From: Silene conica
Lineage: Eukaryota; Streptophyta; Magnoliopsida; Caryophyllales; Caryophyllaceae
Assembly (NCBI GenBank): GCA_029255685.2
Contig: CM055320.2
Span: forward strand, 13,378,614 to 13,442,613
Direction: 5' to 3'
Length of the DNA stretch: 64,000 nucleotides
Shown here: in pieces, positions 57,325 to 64,000 of the stretch
How the letters are laid out: every line of letters begins with the position of its first letter
Numbering within the stretch: the stretch's first letter is position 1
Translations under genes and position numbers: made by a program
Notes under the pieces: model-generated
What the model was told of the DNA's origin: nothing
Database searches by the model: none
Seen by the model: only the letters and a program-made list of their open reading frames with translations

Positions 57325-58115
57325 CTCTACCCACTATATTATTCATGGATTCCTTGATTAATATAGGCAAAGAATCAGATTTGCTTTGATTGTTACCGTT
57401 ACTTACCAGTGGTTCAAATCTGATGATCTCATTTTCTTCCTTTGCTTTATCTTTTTGAAGATACGAGTCCTCTTTTGGACAGTCTTGCGGACTGTTCGTT
57501 TCTTCAACCTCAGGTACCTCACGGCTATTCCCTTCGTCTTCAACCCTACTACCCTCGATCTCCTTGGCCTCCATCAAAACCTCCTCGACTTCCTTCTTTG
57601 GTTCTAGGTTTTTCTTTGGAATCCATGGTTGTAGATGATAAGTTTGTCCTCCCTTTGGTACACTATAAACATTAGATCTTCCATTATGTTTAACCTTCCG
57701 ATCAAACTGCCATGGCCTCCCTAATAAAATATGACTTGCACTCATAGGAACAACATCACACCAAACCTAGTCTTCATATGATCTGATCTTGAATGTGACC
57801 AATACTTGTTTCTTGACTTCGATCCCATCTTCTCCATCGAGCCAATATAACATGTAGGGCTGTTTTTTATCAACCTTGGGTAACTGTAGTTTCTCGACTG
57901 CTTCTACGAAAATTAAGTTGGTACATGAACCACTATCAATAATCAAGGTGCATAATTTTTGTTGTACTTTGCATCTAGTACGGAAAATGAGTTCCCTTTT
58001 GATCAATGGTTTCGTCCATAGCTTCCACATGTAGATTTCTAAGAACCATTGTAATACTTCCCAAGAACTAGGTTTAATAAAAATTAAACCAAGAGCCGAA
58101 GCTCTGATACCAAGT
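57325..58115 (-). pseudogene. Array-M internal 1, protease part and primer site
   Basis: The minus-strand primer site TGGTATCAGAGC is at 58112-58101. A start codon at 58049 leads almost at once into a retropepsin region: CTLIIDSGSCTNLI, then HILLGRPWQFDRKVKHNGRSN. Lesions relative to internal 2 are a 1-bp insertion in the CCCTTTT run near 57994 and GAG to TAG near 57768. No gag precedes the protease. Coding continues at 37661 on the far side of the Tat element. Confidence 0.75.
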
Positions 58116-59063
58116 TGATGCGGATCTCTAGCTTAGATGGATCCTCCTTAAGAATATTAGTGCAGCGGAATTACACTTCTTAAGATAGATAACAAACTTA
58201 TTAGTAACTTTGATGAAATAATACAAATAATGAACGAACTATGGATGGTGAACGATGATGAACGATGAACAATGATGAACGAAGTGATGAACGAACAAGA
58301 CTCGGCAATCAAGACTTGGACGAACGGTTTTGAACAGTCCTGTGAACTGTTTGATGGACGATGGCTTATGGACGAATGCTAGATGAACGATGGATGATGG
58401 ATTGTAGATGGATAGATGATGTACCCTCAATCTTCTCTCGCAAAAGATGGAATTGGCTAACACCCTGCAAATCAACCTCGCAAAGTCGATCCCAAATACT
58501 AAGCTCGCAAACTTAATTAATGTCACTCAAAAGCTCACACAGAAACTTATGAATTGTATTGATAACTCAACTCCAAAATTCGATGCTTAAAACAAAGAAA
58601 ATGGCTGCCTTTTATAAGGCCTTAAACCGTGTAAAAACCCTACTCTAATTAAGATAAGAATACCTTAATTAGTCCCTATTAGGAAACCCTAATCCTACTT
58701 AAGTTCAAACAAAGAGTTTGACTAGGATTTAAGACTCCTAAACCTAATATAATTAAGACTCCTAGTCCTAATATAACTATGAATCCTTTAACAACTAGGA
58801 TTCCTTATCCTACTAGTTTGACTAGGATTTAAGACTCCTAAACCTAATATAATTAAGACTCCTAGTCCTAATATAACTATGAATCCTTTAACAACTAGGA
58901 TTCTTTATCCTACTAGAACTATGAATCCTACAACAATTAGGATTCCTACTTCTACTAGAATTGTGAAACCTTCTTCTACTAGGACTCCTACTTAACTTAG
59001 GATTTATGAATCCTATTACAATTAGGAAACCTAATACAAAACCTACTAAGATTAGGAAACACA
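58116..59063 (-). mobile_element. Array-M LTR2 (948 bp)
   Basis: Shared boundary of internal 1 and internal 2. Minus-strand TATAAAAG at 58616-58609. Carries the 100-bp direct duplication (starts at 58717 and 58817). Confidence 0.82.
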
Positions 59064-59146
59064 CCTTCCAATCTTTTATTCAAACATAAAATAAACAACT
59101 AAAACGAAACCCTAATTTAGACGAAACCCTAGCCGTGGTCGTGACC

Positions 59147-61274
59147 TTAGGCACGCGTCCCTAGGTGACCTTCGTGTCTTGGGTTGTCCTTCCTTGAAGC
59201 TTCATACACACCTTCCTCCAAGTAGCCTTTAGGAAATATCTTCCAAGGATGTTCCAAGGTCTTCCGGAACCTTCTAGAATCTTCTTTTACTCCTTGTATA
59301 GCTAACTTGAATAACCTCACGGATCCATGTTCGAACCCATTTGGTGTGAATCTTGTCCTTGACTTATTATTAGGAAAGTTTGAGCATGCTCCCGCATCAT
59401 ACTCTCCTTCTTTTGAAAAAGTTGACCTCAAATTTTGTCTCGTGCTATTCTTGGTCGAACCATTCCCACTCCACCATGTTGCTTCACGAATTAATCTTGG
59501 TTCCATTGGCTTAGAACAACTAGCTTGAACTCGAAACCCTTGCTCTTTCCTTGGCTCGATCTCGTTCTCCCTCTTGTCCCTTGCTTTATCCCAAGATCCT
59601 TGCAATAATAAGTTGTAAAGCATAGGTTTTATAGTAACATTAGTCCCACTCCTTGTAGGAATCGAAGTAGTAGTACTCCTAATGTCGATAGTATTCCCAT
59701 CAACACTCCAATTAGGGTTACTAACCTCCGTACTCACGCCACATTCCCCTTCGTGCACGACTTCCTCCTCTTCTTGACTCACGGCATTTGCCTCTTGACC
59801 TAGACTAGAACCTAAACCAATGAGCTCTTCACCCACAATCACAATCATGGACTCCTCGTCTCCCTTTGGTACACGCCCCTTATCTCCTTCAAGATTTTCG
59901 GTCTCATCATGATCAATCCCCTCATCATGCACCTCCTCATCTAATTAACTCCCTTCTACCTCCTTCTAACCCACGTTCTTGGTCCTCACCTACACGACCT
60001 CCCACGTTCTCCCCTAGGGTTATGAACAAGCTCTCCTTCTTATATTGGAAGTCTTTGGTATTTGTAGTTGTCATAGGTTTTAGATTGTAGGTAGTGCCAC
60101 CTGGATCAAAATTACACCTTCCAAGTCGAACTATTCTTGTAATAACAGGACTAGGTAATCCCACAGTTTCCTGTATAGTAGCAATTTTTTTACGACTTTC
60201 ATGATCTTCAATCCAACTTGGCTTACGCTTCTGCCTTGGCCTTCCCACGTTTCCTCCATCAATCCATTTTTCTTGTACACGTAGATTATTAACGGAATAA
60301 TTTTTTTGTGGTATAGCAATCTTACCTTTAATTATCATAGGATTGGAGCTTAATAATGGGTTAGAACCTCTACCATGTACTTCCTTACCAACCTCCCTTC
60401 TTTGCATAGGTAAACTTAGAATAAAACAGGCCGCTTGGAATCCAGTAGTGGTACTTCTAATGAACACAAGACTTGGATTCCATAATTGGTAAGAATTCTC
60501 ATCATTACTTTCAATGATAGCTAATGAATCCTGTGTGTTGAGATGACGGTCTCTACCCACTATATTATTTATGGATTCCTTGATTAATATAGGCAAAGAA
60601 TCAGATTTGCTTTGATTGTTACCGTTACTTACCAGTGGTTCAAATCTGATGATCTCATTTTCTTCCTTTGCTTTATCTTTTTGAAGATACGAGTCCTCTT
60701 TTGGACAGTCTTGCAGACTGTTCGTTTCTTCAACCTCAGGTACCTCACGGCTATTCCCTTCGTCTTCAACCCTACTACCCTCGATCTCCTTGGCCTCCAT
60801 CAAAACCTCCTCGACTTCCTTCTTTGGTTCTAGGTTTTTCTTTGGAATCCATGGTTGTAGATGATAAGTTTGTCCTCCCTTTGGTACACTATAAACATTA
60901 GATCTTCCATTATGTTTAACCTTCCGATCAGACTGCCATGGCCTCCCTAATAAAATATGACTTGCACTCATAGGAACAACATCACACCAAACCTCGTCTT
61001 CATAGGATCTGATCTTGAATGTGACCAATACTTGTTTCTTGACTTTGATCCCATCTTCTCCATCGAGCTAATATAACATGTAGGGCTGTTTTTTATCAAC
61101 CTTGGGTAACTGTAGTTTCTCGACTGCTTCTACGGAAATTAAGTTGGTACATGAACCACTATCAATAATCAAGGTGCATAATTTTTGTTGTACTTTGCAT
61201 CTAGTACGGAAAATGAGTTCCCTTTGATCAATGGTTTCGTCCATAGCTTCCACATGTAGATTTCTAAGAACCAT
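59147..61274 (-). pseudogene. Array-M internal 2: protease plus unknown acidic protein
   Basis: From ATG 61274 the minus strand encodes MVLRNLHVEAMDETI, the retropepsin motif DSGSC, then HILLGRPWQSDRKVKHNGRSN. A long unrecognised region follows with a GRPRQKRKPS basic segment, an acidic stretch, and a gypsy-like tail ending HLGTRA. Two breaks are visible: TGG to TAG near 61069, and a 4-bp insertion near 59942 (CTAATTAA). Uninterrupted length would be near 710 residues. No gag core, RT, RNase H or integrase is present, so the element was non-autonomous before it decayed. The primer site (minus) is at 61337-61326. Confidence 0.75.
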
Positions 61275-61340
61275 TGTAATACTTCCCAAGAACTAGGTTT
61301 AATAAAAATTAAACCAAGAGCCGAAGCTCTGATACCAAGT

Positions 61341-62085
61341 TGATGCGGATCTCTAGCTTAGATGGATCCTCCTTAAGAATATTAGTGCAGCGGAATTACA
61401 CTTCTTAAGATAGATAACAAACTTATTAGTAACTTTGATGAAATAATACAAATAATGAACGAACTATCGATGGTGAACGATGATGAACGATGAACAATGA
61501 TGAACGAAGTGATGAACGAACAAGACTCGGCAATCAAGACTTGGACGAACGGTTTTGAACAGTCCTGTGAACTGTTTGATGGACGATGGCTTGTGGACGA
61601 ATGCTAGAGGAACGATGGATGATGGATTGTAGATGGATAGATGATGTACCCTCAATCTTCTCTCGCAAAAGATGGAATTGGCTAACACCCTGCAAATCAA
61701 CCTCGCAAAGTCGATCCCAAAAACTAAGCTCGCAAACTTAATTAATGTCACTCAAAAGCTCACATAGAAACTTATGAATTTTATTGATAACTCAACTCCA
61801 AAATTCGATGCTTAAAACAAAGAAAACGGCTGCCTTTTATAAGGCCTTAAACCGTGTAAAAACCCTACTCTAATTAAGATAAGAATACCTTAATTAGTCC
61901 CTATTAGGAAACCCTAATCCTACTTAAGTTCAAACAAAGAGTTTGACTAGGATTTAAGACTCCTAAACCTAATATAATTATGAACCCTAACCGTGGTCGT
62001 GACCTTAGGCACGCGTCCCTAGGTGACCTTCGTGTCTTGGGTTGTCCTTCCTTGAAGCTTCATACACACCTTCCTCCAAGTAGCT
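61341..62085 (-). mobile_element. Array-M LTR3, internally deleted, and start of third internal
   Basis: Matches LTR2 from its TGATGCGG edge to 61980, then jumps to sequence equivalent to about 36250-36350, so the end of the LTR is deleted. Homology stops at 62085, where Copia-2 begins; the rest of this unit should lie beyond Copia-2. Confidence 0.8.
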
Positions 62086-63232
62086 GTTGAGTAATATATT
62101 CTATATAAGTAATATATTGTTTTATGTTTTAATAATGACAAGTCTAGGTGATTATATTTTATATGCATATGCGTGTAATCGTGCGGTTAAGTGTACAGTT
62201 AATTATAGAGCGAAGATCATAGTTTAGTAAAGTATAATTCAATCGAAGATTGCAAGAATGATCAAGCTCATGTCAAGTGTCAAGTCTTTTTGAAGATTTA
62301 CAAGACAAAAGCTTCATTACAAGATCAAGAGTTCTTAAGTTATAAGTCATATCTATAACTATTGAAGAAATGAGATTTGCGTGGAATAAGTCAAAGCGTG
62401 AAGATTTATGCGTGCTATTAATATATTATTATATATTAATTTAGTAATCTTATAAACGGTTTTAAAATAGAAATATTCTTTTGTTAACAAGAATTAGAGT
62501 ATTTATCTTATGAGGTAAATATTAATTCTAAAATACTAAGGATATTATTTTAACCGTTGTTGTCAAAATCTAAATTCCTAGGGAAACGTGCTTCGAGAAA
62601 TATGTCTCGAAGAGCGTGATCTATGAAGCACACGTTGGGACGTGCGTGGGGAAGCGTGTCAAGGAAGTATTCCTTACGTTTCCTACACAACTACTAACAT
62701 GTTTCATATTATCTTTATGGTTAGTTAAATAAATAAATTTGTTTATTTAATCTACTTAAAGATTAACTAGGATTTTATTAAAGATATAATTTATTATATT
62801 ATTGACAAGAATTAGGATTTGATTCAAAGTAGGATTCTATATTTTATGGTATAAGATGTTTCCTAAATCAAATAGGATTGTGGAAATATTATCTTATGTC
62901 TTAAATTAATATTATCTTATTAGAGTCCTTTCCTAATTCATATAAGATTAAGTTTTAAATATTACCTAGAATTAGTATTCTAGATAAAGTAATATTCCTA
63001 AACTATCTAGTATTCAACCTAGATCTAAATTACTATATATATGCATCATATTTCACGTTCAAGACTATCGATTAACACGAGCCTCACGCAATTCAAGAAT
63101 CAAACGGACGTAGTCTCTCACACGTCTCGATACTCGTACCAATAATTGTCAAATTTCGTAATCAAGACTACAAGCATTAAAAAAGAGTTTCAAGCATTCA
63201 AGATCATCAAATATAAGAAGTTGTTAAAAGTT

Positions 63233-63331
63233 TATCTTACTTACTTAAGATAGATTCGAGTATTTAGCGGTACTCATTGTAAACAAGTATTTAACGGTAC
63301 TTGTCGTAGCTAGATATTTAACGGTATCTAG
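63233..63331 (+). other. Row of four hairpins in Copia-2 LTR
   Basis: TATCTTA...TAAGATA (63233-63252); GAGTA...TACTC (63258-63275); ACAAGTA...TACTTGT (63283-63304); CTAGATA...TATCTAG (63310-63331). The last three have 8-base loops TTTAGCGG, TTTAACGG and TTTAACGG. Stems differ while loops are the same. Confidence 0.75.
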
Positions 63332-63552
63332 ATTGAGTTGTGACTAACATCAAAGTCGCACGAGTGGGTTGATAAAATTGTAATCCGGAGAAGGTACTAA
63401 TTTTATTAATCGAGAAAAGTGGACGTAGGTTTCGATTTGTGAAACTGAACCACTTCAAAAGATCGTGTCTCCTTTATTTTATTGTTCTTACTCGTTATTT
63501 GCTATTACTTCGTCACAACAACTCACATCGAAGAAGAATCGAAAAAGTTGGC

Positions 63553-63587
63553 ATACTCAATTCAACCCCCCCCCCCTTCTTGAGTAT
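63553..63587 (+). other. Poly-C hairpin near Copia-2 LTR end
   Basis: ATACTCAA (63553-63560) pairs perfectly with TTGAGTAT (63580-63587); the loop holds a run of 11 C (63566-63576). Confidence 0.7.
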
Positions 63588-63611
63588 ATCTAGGTCAATA
63601 GACTCTTCAAT

Positions 63612-63623
63612 TGGTATCAGAGC
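63612..63623 (+). other. Copia-2 primer binding site (initiator tRNA-Met)
   Basis: TGGTATCAGAGC, two bases after the LTR end. Confidence 0.85.
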
Positions 63624-63676
63624 CTCGTGCTCTTGAAAGCCTTACAGCTTGAGATTGATCCTTCTATTGACTTCCA

Positions 63677-64000
63677 ATGGATTCAAAATACCTTAAGTGT
63701 CCTATCTTCGATGGAAAGAACTATAGCTTGTGGAAGAACATGATGACCCATTACATCAAAGGATGTGATTGGGAATGCTGGAAGATAATACAAAACGGAC
63801 CACAGAAGATCTTGGTTGCCTCTGCAAATGGAACCACATATGAGAAACCAGAAAGTGACTATGTGGAAGCTGATTACAAGATTGCTGAGAAAAATTCAAA
63901 AGCCATGAGTCTACTTCAAAACGGTATGATTACTTCCGAATTTGATCGCTTCTCCTCTTGCAATTCAGCTAAAGAAATATGGGATGGCCTAGAACTTGCC
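63677..64000 (+). CDS. Copia-2 gag, N-terminal 108 codons (runs off window)
   Basis: ATG at 63677 opens MDSKYLKCPIFDGKNYSLWK and stays open to the window edge. The text 'FDGKNYSLWKNMM', 'CWKIIQNG', 'YKIAEKNSKAMSLL' and 'AKEIWDGL' is the standard start of copia gag (DUF4219 then UBN2 regions), the particle protein that packages element RNA. The start is supported by its position 54 bases after the primer site and by alignment with the usual gag beginning. No lesion is seen in the visible part; whether the element is complete cannot be judged here. Confidence 0.88.
   Translation, partial: MDSKYLKCPIFDGKNYSLWKNMMTHYIKGCDWECWKIIQNGPQKILVASANGTTYEKPESDYVEADYKIAEKNSKAMSLLQNGMITSEFDRFSSCNSAKEIWDGLELA

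Larger units (their letters stand above)
35237..62085 (-). mobile_element. Array-M: tandem array of a protease-only gypsy derivative
   Basis: Three LTRs share two complete internal regions: LTR1 35237-36187, internal 1 (36188-37661 plus 57325-58115, split by Tat), LTR2 58116-59063, internal 2 59064-61340, LTR3 61341-61980 (truncated), and the start of a third internal to 62085. The period is 3225 bp between LTR2 and LTR3, and 3221 bp for unit 1 once Tat and its duplication are removed. One LTR between consecutive internals is the mark of unequal LTR-LTR recombination. The third unit is cut by Copia-2. Confidence 0.85.
62086..63609 (+). mobile_element. Copia-2 5' LTR (~1524 bp)
   Basis: Begins TGTTGAGTAATATATTC exactly where Array-M homology stops and ends TCTTCA two bases before the primer site. 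GTAGC (62081-62085) is the probable left target duplication. TATATATA near 63034 is the likely promoter. The transcribed part then carries four hairpins (63233-63331) and a poly-C hairpin (63553-63587); an 8-bp hairpin CTTCGAGA...TCTCGAAG lies at 62591-62612. Confidence 0.82.

Noticed and set aside
63439-63636. 65-codon frame spanning the Copia-2 LTR end
   Set aside because: It crosses the poly-C hairpin, LTR boundary and primer site, so it is not a gene.

Overview
The window is nuclear DNA from a flowering plant. It holds one intact, eight-exon host gene, a type B monogalactosyldiacylglycerol (MGDG) synthase at 28439-31917. The rest is almost wholly nested LTR retrotransposons and small DNA transposons. 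Short inverted-repeat fragments with GACGGTCT/AGACGG cores in the host introns recall Caryophyllales genomes; that placement is low-confidence inference.

Left block, 1-25606. A decayed Ty1/copia element (Copia-1, leader 6469-7415, coding remains 7416-13987, 3' LTR 24445-25606) has been opened by other elements. (a) LARD-A, a non-autonomous element with 3.2-kb LTRs (1-6468, its left part outside the window), lies against its 5' leader. (b) A 3.1-kb non-autonomous CACTA element (8045-11152) sits in the protease-integrase region with a 3-bp TTT duplication, and itself carries a 5'-truncated LINE (9268-9531, 15-bp duplication). (c) Gypsy-1, a complete chromodomain (Tekay/Del-like) Ty3/gypsy element (14547-24149, duplication ATAAT), sits in the 3' UTR.

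Middle block, 25607-35236. Four MITE-like elements crowd the promoter side of the MGDG synthase gene (25848-28438). The gene follows, then a foldback MITE, a short GC-rich patch and a Tourist-like element split by a hAT element (34235-34890, perfect 8-bp duplication).

Right block, 35237-64000. A minus-strand tandem array of a protease-only gypsy derivative (Array-M) has the structure LTR-internal-LTR-internal-LTR-partial internal, with a period of about 3.22 kb. Its first internal unit is split by a 19.6-kb Tat-clade gypsy element (37667-57319, duplication ACGGT). The Tat element carries a spliced antisense gene (56437-54395) and is itself split by Gypsy-2 (44506-54022, duplication TCGCA). 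Gypsy-2 is an intact Tekay-like element whose two LTRs differ by about one base. The third array unit is cut by the 5' end of another copia element (Copia-2, from 62086), whose gag runs off the window.

How the parts relate. Insertion order is readable: Copia-1 before CACTA, LARD-A and Gypsy-1; Array-M before Tat before Gypsy-2; Gypsy-2 is youngest by LTR identity. LARD-A shares with Gypsy-1 and Gypsy-2 the primer site, a covarying leader stem, 3' hairpins and a doubled polypurine tract. It is therefore probably mobilised by their proteins. The most unusual signals are the antisense spliced gene in Tat, the row of hairpins sharing one loop sequence in the Copia-2 LTR, the leader structure shared between LARD-A and its likely helpers, and the LTR-sharing tandem array.
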